A stretch of DNA of 64,000 nt from Diadema setosum. Its lineage: Eukaryota > Echinodermata > Echinoidea > Diadematoida > Diadematidae. Below the pieces are notes generated by a model that made no database searches, was not told the origin of the DNA, and worked only from the letters and a program-made list of their open reading frames with translations. The position numbers and the translations under genes were made by a program. The stretch is taken from assembly GCA_033980235.1 (NCBI GenBank), contig CM067067.1, positions 16,982,739 through 17,046,738 on the forward strand, given 5' to 3'. The first letter of the stretch is position 1. Each line of letters opens with the position of its first letter. Positions 34,433-45,785 of the stretch are shown here, one piece after another.

Positions 34433-35052
34433 GCGTATTTTTTATTTACACGCAAGCCTGTGGCTTTTCGCAATTTAATTCAATGAAACCGCTTGTGACG
34501 CGTCTATGCTTACTCCGCTCGGGTTGCGAAGAGTTCTGTGGGTTACACTTGTACTTGTACAGTGCCTCCGCTCGCGCCGATTCGATTCGTACACGTGCAT
34601 CAGTGAGTGTTTGTACGCGCTGTGAAAGTTTTGCTTGCCGTGCGTGGTAGACCTGCATCCAACAAGTCCATGTACGTACATTGTACTATGTAAACGAGTG
34701 AGAGTGCGAAAAACAAGACAATACAAAACAAAAAATTTGAAAGTTATGGAATAGGCTGGTACATGCATGTACATGTATCAGAGAGTTGTGAAATAACATG
34801 ATCGCTTAAATCTAATGACACCTGAATGGAATGAAATACTTTGGAAAATCATGCTTGCCATTTTTCTCATTTTAAAATTAATACATTGTATCAAAAGTAA
34901 TGTATTTGTCTTTCAGACCCCCCTCACTCTCTTATTTCCAAAACGTCTCTCTTCTCCCGTCTCTCCATACATCATAGTATTTGTTCCAAATACAAGCTCT
35001 CTCTATCTCTCTTGACTCCCTCTCACATGATTTCTGTTTCTAAGACCCCTTC

Positions 35053-35122
<70 letters not shown>

Positions 35123-36347
35123 CATTGTATGTACATGTATTAATGTTATTTCTCAGACCCCAACCCCCCTCTGTTATATCTGTTGCTATAATAAAGGCCC
35201 TACATCTATCTTCATACTGATGGTATATTCAAAGTTTTGTTTCTCAAACCTGCCCCGCTCTTTTCTTCATACTAGTTTCAAAGACTCACTCTTCATATTC
35301 ATTTTTCCGACCTCTCTCGACCCCTTCCTTTTTCAAATGCATGACTCGTGTATTCCTTGCTCGATCACTGCTTGAATTAGCCTATACAATTTATTTGTTT
35401 CTCATACTCTTTCTGTCCCTCCCCCTTCTCTCTTTCTGATTCTTAAACTTTACAATGTTTGTTTACAAGACCACTTTCTACTCTCTATATACATTGATCA
35501 GTGTTTGTCTAGAAACATGTACAGTCACATGTATGAAGGAAAATTACACCACTATTGCATGAAGTCATTATGCACTTTATTCACTTCTTTATATTCAAGC
35601 ACTTTTTTTTCTCGTGAAGGTACGGATGTAATCTGATCCTCCAATATCCAAGAAGTACTGTAATACAAACTAGAAGTATCACATAATGTGATTAATATAT
35701 ACCCCCAACTAGACACTGAGGCAGTTAGCTCAACTAGCAATGATTACTTTGTATGCTTTTCCTGGAAAAAAAATACCATGACCATGTATTGTTCAACATT
35801 GAATAAAATTAACAGTACAGTGTAATGTGTTATTTTGCTCACTCACAATAATGTGCCATATCTCAAGTCAAGTGCTCAAAACCTGAGTGAGTAAAGTAAA
35901 TAAATCAGCAATTTCTATGATTTTCATGAAAATAATGTTACCATGGCAACACAATGTTTGACATTAAGAAAAATAGAAGTTTGCAAAACTATAGCTGTCA
36001 CATGTGCCAAATTTCAAGTCAGATGCTCAAAAGCTGAGGGAGTTAGGTGAATTCACAATATCATTGTGTGATTTTCTTTCAAAATACGCTGTCATCACCA
36101 TGTTAGAGCTCACTAATGTCAACAATAATCGACCACTAATGTCATAACAACCACTAATGTGGTTGTCGCATCTTCAAGCTATATGCTTACTTGACGACAG
36201 TCTTCTGAATTTACACTCCCAATACATGTGCCATAATTCAGTCAGATCATTTGATTTTCTTTATTCCGAGTGGTTCCCAATCGATGTGTTCTCTTAGTCT
36301 TTTCTTTAATCTGTACACGTATATCTCAGTTTTATATTCGGATGTGC
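34433..36347. repeat. Left long inverted repeat of the 20-kb structure
   Basis: From 'gcgtattttttatttacacg' inward it shares, in reverse complement with 52187-54730, 'ctcgtgtattccttgctcga', 'cttgactccctctcacatga', 'accactttctactctctata' and 'atagctgtcacatgtgccaa'. It contains a (TA)n tract at 35057-35112. No coding frame is shared by both arms, so the arms look noncoding. Confidence 0.85.
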
Positions 36348-37793
36348 ACACTGCATGTTCCATTGTCTCGTTAACAAAAAGAAATGACTGTATTTCATTT
36401 TTATAAAATCATGATCGATGCAGAAAATTCTTCATAAATTCATTTGAATTTGGATCGTGCAATATCATAACAACCTCTAATGTCATAACACGTCGACGAC
36501 AAAATGTCGTAATGACCACTAATGTCATAACATGTCGACGACAATGTCAAAATCGGATTAACCACAAATGTCATAACACGTCGACGACAAATGTCAAAAT
36601 TCCCATTTTTGCTGCAAATGTCATAACACGTCGACCACAAAAGTCAAAATTTCCAAATTTACTGCAAATGTCATAACGCGTCACAGGGGAGGATCCAGGA
36701 ATTCCGTAAAGGGGAGGCGCCTTTAAAAAAGTAACCCCTCCTTCATTTTCTTTCTCTTTCTTTTTTTCTTTTAAACAAAAGAAATAAAACGAAAAAAAAT
36801 AAGGGGGATGGGGTTGCGCCAGCCTTTTATTTTGAAAGGTGTCTCCCCTTTACGGAACTCCTGGATCCGCCCCTGAAATGCAAGCAATGAGTTTTGACAT
36901 TTTTGGATGATGCAATCGCGAATCGACAGGGAGCGCATCCCCCTCTGGTGCCCCTTTCTATTCTTGTTAAAACAACAGAAGTAAAAAAAAAAAAAAAAAA
37001 TGGGGGCGGTGCGCCAGCTTGTACTTTTGTAGAGGGGCGGCGCGGCGCCCCCCTCCGTCTCTTATATTTTTGTTATAACAAAAAGAAATGAAATGAAATA
37101 AAATGAAGCTGGTTGCGTCAGCTTTTGATTTTGTATAAGGCGCCTCCCCTTTATGGAATTCCTGGATATTCCCCTGTGACACGTCATGACATTTGCAGTA
37201 AATTTGGAAATTTTGATATTTCTGGTCGAGGTGTTATGACATTTGTGGTTAATCCGATTTTGACATTTGTGGTTGACGCAATCGCGGATCGAGAGGGGGC
37301 GCTTCCCTCTCTTGTGCCCCCTCTCTATATTATTTTGTTAAAACAACAGAAATAAAAAGAAGAAAAGGGGGGTCACGCCAGTCTTTGATTTTGTAAAGGC
37401 GGCGTGCCGCCTTTACGGAATTCCTGAATCCTCCCCTATGACGCGTCTTGACATTTGCAGTAAATTTGAAAAATTTGACATTTGTGGTCGACGCGTTATG
37501 ACATTTTGTGATTAATTCGATTTTAAAGTTTGTCGTCGACGTGTTATGACAATTGTGGTTAATCCGATTTTGATAGTTGTCGTCGACGTGTTATGACATT
37601 AGTGTTATGGCCATTATGACATTTGTCGTCGACGTGTTATGATGATATTATAGTGGTTGTTATGACATTACACGATCCAAATTCAAATGAATTTATTAAG
37701 AATTTTCTGCATCGATCATGATATTACAAAAATGAAATACAGTCATTTCTTTTTGTTTACAAGAGAATGAAACATGCATTGTGTACATCCGAA
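36337..37793. repeat. Inner palindrome with GTCGACGACAAATGTCA units
   Basis: Arms of about 350 bp: left 36337-36690, right about 37440-37793. Both carry degenerate tandem 'aatgtcataacacgtcgacg' units and end in mirrored 'catgatcgatgcagaaaatt' / 'aattttctgcatcgatcatg' and 'aaagaaatgactgtatttca' / 'tgaaatacagtcatttcttt'. The centre repeats 'ggcgcc...tttacggaattcctg' blocks. The outermost ~40 bp of each arm is RT-like sequence, so homology runs into the neighbouring RT fragment. Confidence 0.8.
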
Positions 37794-37958
37794 TCTAGTC
37801 TTGAAGTTATTAAATGTGGCGTCCCTCAGGGTAGTACATTAGGACCTTTACTTTTCATCATTTACATAAATGATTTTTGTAGATCATCCGACATACTTTC
37901 TTTTATACTTTTTGCCGATAATTCAAATATTTTCTTCTCCCACCAAAATCCAATTACT
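37746..37958 (+). pseudogene. Non-LTR retrotransposon RT fragment (5' piece)
   Basis: The frame contains GVPQGSTLGPLLFIIYINDF and then SFILFADNSNIF, the RT block with the F/YADD motif changed to FADN, so the last catalytic Asp is lost. Architecture resembles CR1/Jockey-group RT. The frame breaks at 37958 where a 12.8-kb insertion starts; the next residues of the same protein appear at 50787. Upstream RT blocks and the endonuclease are absent, replaced by the palindrome. Confidence 0.85.
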
Positions 37959-37984
37959 CTACACACAGAGAAATTACGGTTCTA

Positions 37985-38590
37985 ATTTGCACCCTAGAGG
38001 GTGCATATCGTTGTAACACCAGCGGCTCCATTTAGGGTTCTATTTTGGGGGGTGCTTATTTAGCACCCTATATTCAACACCATATATGGTGCATATTTGC
38101 ACCCCTCCATTGGGTTCCCTTTTGCACCCAATAGGGTTCATATCGTTGTAACACCAGCGGCTCCATTTAGGGTTCTATTTTTGGGGGTGCATATTTAGCA
38201 CCCTATATTTAACACCAGATATGGTGCATATTTGCACCCCTCCATTGGGTTCCCTTTCTGCACCCCATAGGGTGAACAAAAATCCAGGTGCAAATTTGCA
38301 CCCTTTCTGGTTCATATCGTTGTAACACCAGCGGCTCCATTTAGGGTTCTATTTTAGGGGGTTCTTATTTAGCACCCTATATTCAACACCCTATAAGGTG
38401 CAAATATGGACCTCTATACAGGGTTCCCCTTCTGCACCTCATACCTGCACCCATTATGGTTCATACTGTTATTGTTGTAATTTTGCACCCTATGGGGTGA
38501 TAAAGTCACCGCAATATAGGATGCAATACAATTTGCACACGTCTCTATTTAGGGTTACCTTTCTGCACCCCATATGGTGAAAATTATAAC
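37985..38590. repeat. Left subterminal tandem repeats with GCACCCTATAGGGTGC words
   Basis: Units of ~135-174 bp starting 'atatcgttgtaacaccagcg' at 38005, 38140 and 38314, each with 'ctccatttagggttctattt' and 'tttgcacccctccattgggt'. The right end of the element (50641-50786) has related 'gggtgcaaataagaacccta'. Likely terminal binding-site clusters of the element. Confidence 0.8.
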
Positions 38591-40198
38591 CTTTTTTTTT
38601 TTAAACCAAAATAATTGTATACTGGATGCATTCACTGACTTCACAAACAATTACCTAAGGTAACACTCCAGACATGAAGCAAAATAGCATGCATAGATTT
38701 ACACACAGTTTCTCAGTCAATTAAATCCACAATCTTTCGAAAACTGAAGTCAGAGACTTCAATTCAACAACAAATAGAACATAAACATGATGAATACATT
38801 GCATACTTACATATAAATTATTAACATTTTATTATATGTCTCATGGAAGAGGGACAAGTTAACAGCGATTTTCTTTTTCATGGTTTACTTTAAAATGAAC
38901 ATCAAATATACATTGTATTTCTACAAATTCTCATACGAGATGCATATTTTGTCATAAAAAGGGCAATGTAAATAAAAAATGTATGAAATTTGGTCAGTAC
39001 ATTGAATAAGAAGAAAAATATTCGTTCTTTCCATCAAATGATTACTTTTTCTTCTTTTAAAGGAAGTTACCACATTGACAAAAAGCAATAATTCTTTTTA
39101 TACAAAAAAATCCCTAAAGCTTGTGCAGAGTAATAGTAATCTATGTGACAAATATCTTTCACATTGTCCTTCTACTTCTAGAATGGATCATAGATATGTA
39201 CCTCGAATTTACCGGTACATGTTACGGTAATCAAAAGCACCTTTATGACGCTCTTAGACATTAACAGCGATATGTCAACTCTGATTTCTCGTACACAAGT
39301 TATTGCCAAAACAATGAAGGGTATGGCAAAGTTCTGTCATTATTATATTTGAACTCACTACTTGTACTGACATATTCCATCCAATTCCAAGCTTGAGAGC
39401 TTGCGAATGTGCCCCATTATACAATTAGTATACTTCACATTTTGTTTTTCATATACAATTACACCAATGATAAGAAAGGTGAAAAAAAAGAATAAAAAAA
39501 TGAAGAATGCACATCTAAATTTGGTAACTTTTTTATGCACACAGCTAAAGATATGTCCCAGTTATAAATCTCGGGCAGAATAGCACATCTGAAAACACTT
39601 TTCATTGCATCAAATTAACATTAACAATTCCACAGAAAATGTTACCTCAGAAAGGGAAAATAAGGTTGACCAATCAGTGGTATGACAAACTGGACATAAA
39701 GAGGAAGGAATATGTCTTCAGTGAGACAAGTTTAAAAATAATTTTTTTTTTTTGATACATTGGTTTTTTTTTTTCCAAGCGATGGAAACAAGAAGCACAT
39801 TGTACTCAGTAGACCATAAATATAATTACACAATGTATGCAGTTTAGCCCCAACATTCAAAACATTGTAAAGAGCAGTCGATTTTTCACATTTATGAAGC
39901 AGGTATTGGTATTGGCACCATCACAAGCATAATGATCAGGAGCAAAATATATTATTATTACTATTAACATCATTATTATTCCTATTATTATTATCATCAT
40001 CATTATTATCATTATTACTATTACCATCAATATTTTACAGAGATTTATGATCATGCATGAGAAATACCTCAAGTGTTGATGTTACAGTCTCACAACTCTC
40101 CCAATCATCTAACACTTAATTTTCACCAAACCTTACACAAATATATCAGCACTTTATACAACCTACTTAAAGAAAGCTTGAAATTATAATCAGAGTTA
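38591..40198. other. AT-rich interior of the 12.8-kb element
   Basis: No transposase-like frame. A degenerate (ATT/ATC)n tract at 39950-40030. Open frames here are short and low-complexity. Confidence 0.45.
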
Positions 40199-40900
40199 GA
40201 GGGCAAGTCCACCTTCATATAGACCTACATGTGGATTGAGTGAATGCGCAGCAATAAGCCAGTCCGGAGATAGCTCATGTGCACATAGGTACAAATGACC
40301 TTTCATTTTTCTCAGTTGGTTAGGCACTTCACTCAATGCAACGTGACATAATGCAGCAGCTTGCCCACCATAGCCATTTATGGAACTCATATTCAAACAA
40401 AGAATGAACCTAACCAGTGTAGATGAAGTGACCAGTATGGTTCGTCAATCAACACTTAGGGAATCATCTATTTTATTAAGTGCTGTCTTGAATATGTTAA
40501 CAAACATTTTGTGTGTGCTAACATTGCCAAATACCAGGCTTGCTGTCAAGTGGATGTACTGGCAGGCACCATTTATAAGGATTCCACGAATAATCCTAGC
40601 ATTACACATGCTTATCTCAGTGAAATAAAAAAAAAAAAAAAAAAAACCTGTCTCTCGGTACAAATAACCTTTTTCTGCACATGCTCAAACTGGTACCCCA
40701 AACTGGCTTATACTATTAGAACACATCAGAAAAAAATTGAAAAGCGGACATTCAGTTCAAAAGTTAATAATCTTTAAATCATTTGTGCAGTTGCAGCGGA
40801 GTGAGAAGAGTTTATGATGTCACATGCGTAGAACAATTCAAGGAAAACCTAAAAAGAATTTCATTTTTTTTTCTTTTAGGAAAAACATGCAAATTTCCTT
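40199..40900. repeat. Fold-back repeat family FB2, interrupted copy
   Basis: 'gagggcaagtccaccttcat' and 'gattgagtgaatgcgcagca' (40199-40252) continue after an insertion with 'agaacacatcag', 'cagttcaaaagttaat' and 'tgatgtcacatgcgtagaac' (40711-40840). The right half is truncated. Confidence 0.6.
40254..40706. mobile_element. ~450-bp TIR element inserted in FB2
   Basis: Left end TAAGCCAGTCCGGAG with 'catgtgca' nearby; right end, reverse-complemented, TAAGCCAGTTTGGGG with 'catgtgca'. It replaces the point where FB2 copies read 'gcaatat.agtagaacac'. Noncoding, with a poly-A at 40627-40645. The TSD may be TA or TTA; uncertain. Confidence 0.45.
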
Positions 40901-40937
40901 GACAAGTCACTGACGTATGTAAGGAATTGATATATTG

Positions 40938-41098
40938 GTCACTACATAAAAAGGTTTATTTTTAAAGTTATGGTCAAAAGAAGCAAAAATTTTCCTATTA
41001 TTCTCTTTATTTTTCTTGACCTTTAATCGCAAATATCTCCATTTGGCAAATATGGACTTATCGGTTTTTGCAAACAAACTCTTCATATGTTGAGCTTT
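40938..41098. repeat. Truncated copy of hairpin element at 59277
   Basis: 'ggtcactacataaaaaggtt', 'agttatggtcaaaagaagca', 'cttgacctttaatcgcaaat' and 'atggacttatcggtttttgc' match 59382-59532 closely; the left TIR is missing here. Confidence 0.7.
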
Positions 41099-41929
41099 CT
41101 GAGGTTTTGGAACAAACTCTATTTTTCAATCCTTATATACATAAAGGGTTTGTGAGAAAATCATGCTTTTGTCAAGTGTCACAAAGCTACTCCACTTATG
41201 ACATTGCATTGCCAGAGATTGCCCAAAATTGACATACATTTTGTGGCTGTCTACTACAAAAAACAGCAGGCGACTTATTTTTTTTTTTTTGTTCCCTACT
41301 TAAACAATCAATTCAAAGTGTGCATGTGTTGTTTGAAGCACTGAGGCTATCGATGGTGAAGAAATAACTAAAATATGAACAATACAAACTAACCCCATCT
41401 AGTATGAAATATATTGGAAAGCAAACTTTGAGTATTTCATATCCATTAGCAGATTCATATTTTCATCCATAATCCACCCTCCCCCTCCAAAAAAAAAAAA
41501 GAAGATAAAAGTGAATGGAAGTCAAGTTCTTTTTAGACTGTGTTTAAATTTGTAATTTGCAAGTTCGTTCTCTTGTATTTTTCTATTATATATTTCTTTA
41601 GAGTATTCTTGTTAATATTCAAGGCCAGTGCATTCTAAGAAAGGGAATAACCTGACAACAGTTTAGAAGACAGAATAAATAGTTACTGTTATCTATGATA
41701 TTAGACATTTTCACATATATTTTGCAAAAAAAAAAATGCTAATCTTCATTTCATGGAGTGGATTTATTCTCACCCTCGGCTAAAAACAGGGAGGTGATTA
41801 CTTTCTGGATTAAAATGGAAAGATGTTTCTAGAGCCGTGGTGTTTAGCAATTCTAATGGGGGGGGGGGGGATTCAATGTGGCCCGTCTCAAATTTTATAT
41901 GGTTTAAACATACATGACATATAGGAGTC
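41099..41929. other. No gene seen
   Basis: AT-rich; poly-A tracts at 41489 and 41727 and poly-G at 41859-41870. No exon or transposase. Confidence 0.4.
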
Positions 41930-42105
41930 TCATTATTATGCCTCCGCCCTGAATGGTGCCGGAGGCATATGTTTTCAGGTTGCCTGTCTGTCTCCCGGTC
42001 TGTACGGATGTATCTACAGAAAAATTGATGGGCTTTCATCAAACCTGGATCAGGGATAATACATGATGCTGATGATCTTATTTTCTTTTGCACTATATCT
42101 GCTAA
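41930..42105. repeat. GCCTCCGCC...GGAGGCAT dispersed repeat end
   Basis: 'attatgcctccgccctgaat' and 'ggtgccggaggcatatgttt' form a hairpin and lead into 'tctgtctcccggtctgtacg', a common motif order in marine-invertebrate interspersed repeats. 'taatgcctccagcacccatc' at 61247 is a fragment of a similar end. It abuts and truncates the gag-like frame. Confidence 0.5.
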
Positions 42106-42108
42106 AAG

Positions 42109-42574
42109 TCAAAGAAAATTTGAAAATAACTTTTTTGCTAATTCTCTAGTCAGGGAAATCGGTGCACTCGCGTGTACTGGTTGGTTGGCCCATTCATTTG
42201 GGTACAGCAAGGTTTCATCCTCTGCTTTCACAGGAAAGCCGACTCCCAACTTCTTGTTCTCGTAGTCAAGGTATATCTGCTCCTCTGCTTCAGCAACCTG
42301 CAGCATGGTCTTCATAGCTAATCTCATCTTACGCTGCATAAGTCGAAACTCCTCGAGCTCTAGTTTTTGATGCGTTTCTATAGCAGCTGCTTCAGCTGCC
42401 AAATAGTATGCCCTTCTGGCCATCACTCTCAGAAGAACTGGCATGGCTTCCACACTGACTCAACCAGGAACCAGGATTGACATCCTGAACATCTTCCATC
42501 TCCAGCTCTGGCATCCTATATGGCTCATCAGTCTCTCGAGGTTGACCTGCATCACTCATCCTGAAGACCATCAT
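42109..42574 (-). pseudogene. Gag-like retroelement remnant, frameshifted
   Basis: Two overlapping minus-strand frames: 42574-42392 is acidic and Ser-rich (MSDAGQPRETDEPYRMPELE...), and 42453-42109 is an Ala/Glu/Lys-rich helical segment (AAEAAAIETHQKLELEEF, then QVAEAEEQIYLDYE). One frameshift near 42415 links them. An Ala-rich coiled coil with AEAEE is typical of the N-terminus of Pao/BEL-type gag in invertebrates, but there are no LTRs, capsid or zinc knuckle here, and the 3' side is cut by a repeat. A host gene is less likely. Confidence 0.45.
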
Positions 42575-43218
42575 TGAACTTCATGCACAGTGAACTCGAT
42601 GATAAATAATCAATCAAACACAGGTCCCTTTGGCCCAGTATGAGACCAAGCTAACACCATGCATCAGCATGGATCAGCAAGGTTCAACCTGTAATTGAAT
42701 AAAACAAAGTTCAACGTACAATCAATATTGGAATATCTACCTGCTAAAGTATGGGATCAAGTATTTGTACTTCTGAAGTGATTTACCGTTTACATACCTT
42801 GTTTGTGTGACTTATTTTATGTCATGTCTAGCACATGCAACTTCTCCAGTGGATATTATCTAAATCCACATATCGTGTATCATTGCTTATGCTCTGTGAC
42901 TATGGCATTGCTAATTTATAACACATTCTATTTTCATTGATAGACAACAAGGAGTCAAGGCCAACCTAAATTTTCTGACTTCAATCTTCATACATGTCTT
43001 AAATTCTCCTAAATGAACCAGGAACACTATTTTTCTTCATTAGGCACATCATACATGCCTACATCGTTCTTTCTGTAAACTTCACAGAAACCAATATCCA
43101 ACTGAGCCTCAACTCGGCTCAAACGTAATAATTCCCATTAACGAAAATGATGCGACTATAACCGGTCACCTATTTACGTACGTACTGTACCTTAGTAACT
43201 GCGTCCAGCAGCCCCATA
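42575..43218. other. No gene seen
   Basis: Sequence between the gag-like remnant and the Gypsy element; ends with CCATA, the target site of the Gypsy insertion. Confidence 0.4.
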
Positions 43219-43403
43219 TGTTATGTCATGTACTAATTGACATATACTCGGATGTACACCAAATTGTAATACTGAGTGGAGAGGCTCAGAGACACTCATG
43301 GGCACAGAGCTACGTCAAGTATTGCTCCTAAATAAATGTCTCGTAACTGCTGAATCACGCCTGTCAAGGAATTATTCTTTGTGTCAAGGATGACAACATA
43401 ACA
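43219..43403 (+). repeat. 5' LTR of the Gypsy element
   Basis: TGTTATGTCATG ... GACAACATAACA, 185 bp with TG...CA ends and a short TGTTATG/CATAACA terminal inverted repeat. 'cctaaataaatg' could serve in polyadenylation. Identical to 49729-49913. Confidence 0.97.
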
Positions 43404-43420
43404 TGGTGGCAGCTGCGGGA
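43404..43420 (+). promoter_or_regulatory. Primer binding site of the Gypsy element
   Basis: TGGTGGCAGCTGCGGGA starts at the first base after the LTR. TGG pairs with a tRNA CCA end; I did not identify the tRNA. Confidence 0.7.
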
Positions 43421-43426
43421 TTGGAA

Positions 43427-45785
43427 TTAGGTGATCCGAGTATCCTCTCGGATCACCTATTGTATCTGTACGGATTCTTTCTTCTTCTTCTTCTTCTTCT
43501 TTATTTCTTTCTCCTCAAATCTTGTGTATCGGTTAACTTAAAAAGTCCCCTACCTATCACTTTCAAACTTATACCATATATGTATCATGTCCTAAGGACG
43601 ACAGATCTAGTGTATCAATGTGATCAGTTAACCGTGACGTCATTATGACGTCATTATCTGAAATCACGTTTACATCAATATCTCATTAATGGAATGGAAT
43701 TTTTGAATGAAATTAAGATATCATATAGTTCAAGTCAAGGTCTATTGATATATTTCATAAAATTTAGTCACGTTCATACTAAACGAGCGCGTACGCGCGC
43801 GTTGAAATTTAAACATGCTCCAATCAACCTCAAAATTGTTTTGCACACGTTTCAGGTCATTTACTGCATTTCAAAAAAAATCGACGGACGCGTACGCGCG
43901 CGCGCATATACGCACGCAAAGCTCATATGCAATAGAAATTTCACGTTTTATCGCACGGATCGAATGTCTGAAATGTCAAGGAATATTTCTACCAAGTTTC
44001 AAGTCAATCCGATTCAATATGACGTCATACGGGCCCGTCAAAGTTGAAATTCCGCGCGCGCGTCAATGGCGATATGCAGTGCAACTATGCCAAAAAATTG
44101 CTAATTTTAGATCCGATTTTACTCGTCAGGATGGACGGTGACCCCCCATTTTCTTTACATATTTTGAAAGCTGATGAGTTGTACATGTCATTTCATGGGG
44201 TGGTAATGCTGACAAAATGATTAAAAGATATCAAATTTCTTAATAAAGTAAAAAAAGTAAATTTTCAAAATGACGTCATCAAATTTCAAGTTCACTCAAG
44301 CTTATCTCACTAGTCCTTTGTCAATTTTCACCCAGATTTCAGTATGTTGTAGCTTATTTTATGTTCTTTCAAACATAAAATTACAATATTTTGATTAGAT
44401 AACGGTATCACCTCGTAAAAATGGATTGAATGTGATCTTGTCAAATTTGACCAGTTTACGTGTTATCTCTATGGGAGTGCAGTTTTTCTGGAAATGAAAA
44501 TTGACATGACTATCTTTATCGAGCACTAGCTAACTTACCCTTCGGTGAATTTCTCCCAGATTTTAATATGTTGTAGCTGAGACTTTACGCTACCGTAAGT
44601 GTGCCCTTCGTTTTTTCATACGATGTCGGGATCACGTCAAAACTTTTGGTTGAAATTCAGGCTTATCTTCGATGTATTGAGATATTTCTTTCTTTCTGCA
44701 ACTTTCTTTGCAATAACTCAAGAAAAACGGCCTCTATCACTTCCATATTTTGCACATGTTTAGTTCATGTCACGTCAATTATTTCATAAAATAACAACTA
44801 CTTGATCGGACACCATCTTGGGTATGTAAATTAGGGTCAAAGGTCATAAGTGTTTCATCGAGTATCTTAGTGAATACATGTCCTATCTTTCCCATATTTT
44901 GCACACGCAAAGACCATGTTACAAGGATCATTTCACAAAATAATTACTTTTTACTCAGATGCCATCTTGTCTGTGCAAATTGAGGTCAAAGGTCATATGT
45001 ACTTCTTTTTGTATCTTCGTTATGACGTGTTATCTCTATGGGAGGGAATTTTTTTTAATGTGAATATTGACATGATCGTCTTTATCGAGCACTAGCTCAC
45101 TTACCCTTTGGTGAATTTCTCCCAGATTTTGATATGTTCTAGCTGAGACTTTGCGCTATCATTAAATTTATTTCGTTATTTCATACGATGTCGGGATCAC
45201 GATAAAAAACTTGGTTGAATTTAAAGCTTATCTTCTATGTATTGAGATATTTCTTTCTTTCTGCATCTTTCTTTGCAATAACTCAAGAAAAACACGCCCA
45301 ATCACCCCCATATTTTCCACATGTTTAGTTCATGTCACGTACATTATTTCATAAAATAACAACTACTAGATCGGACAACATCTTGGGTATGTAAATTAGG
45401 GTCAAAGGTCATAAATGTTTCATCTTGTATCTTGGTGAATACCTGTCCTATCTTTCCCATATTTTTCACACGTATACACGATGTCGCGAGAATCATTTCA
45501 CAAAATAACCACTATTTCATCAGATGCAATCTTGGGAGTGCAAAGGTGGGTCAAAGGTCATATGTACTTGTTGCTGTTTCTTCGTTATAGTGTATACAGA
45601 ATTTGGTACCAAACATGGCAGATATGACTCCCTTTGCTAAATGAGAATGCAAACATCACACGGCCAATGTCTCTAAACACAGATGAAACTTGTATGGTCA
45701 TGCCTATTGCGATCAGGACTCGAATCATTGATAAAAAAAATCGGATCACCTTAATTTGTCAGTGATGACAAATTACAATCTCTAG
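43427..45785. mobile_element. Helentron-like non-autonomous element nested in the Gypsy element
   Basis: The 5' side has TTAGGTGATCCGAG within a perfect 12-bp hairpin (AGGTGATCCGAG, loop tatcct, CTCGGATCACCT, 43429-43458). The 3' side has the inverted TCGGATCACCTTAA (45741-45754), then a hairpin (AATTTGTCA-gtga-TGACAAATT, 45753-45774), then ~8 nt and CTAG (45782-45785) before T. Subterminal inverted repeats plus a 3' hairpin and CTAG-type end are hallmarks of Helentron/Helitron2 elements. No Rep/helicase inside, so non-autonomous. Confidence 0.65.
44458..45590. repeat. Two ~566-bp direct repeats inside the Helentron-like element
   Basis: 'acgtgttatctctatgggag' at 44458 and 45024. Both are followed by 'atcgagcactagct', 'ggtgaatttctcccagattt', 'gggtcaaaggtcata' and 'cctatctttcccatattt'. 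The units have diverged noticeably. Noncoding. Confidence 0.8.

Noticed and set aside
34372..34650. 92-residue plus-strand protein at the left end of the 20-kb structure
   Set aside because: The matching sequence in the other arm does not preserve the frame, so it is not selected as coding.
39857..40072. Ile/Met-rich membrane protein
   Set aside because: Translation of a degenerate (ATT/ATC)n tract; low complexity only.
43694..44141. 117- and 108-residue plus-strand proteins
   Set aside because: Both lie inside the noncoding Helentron-like element and overlap each other in different frames, with no recognisable motif.
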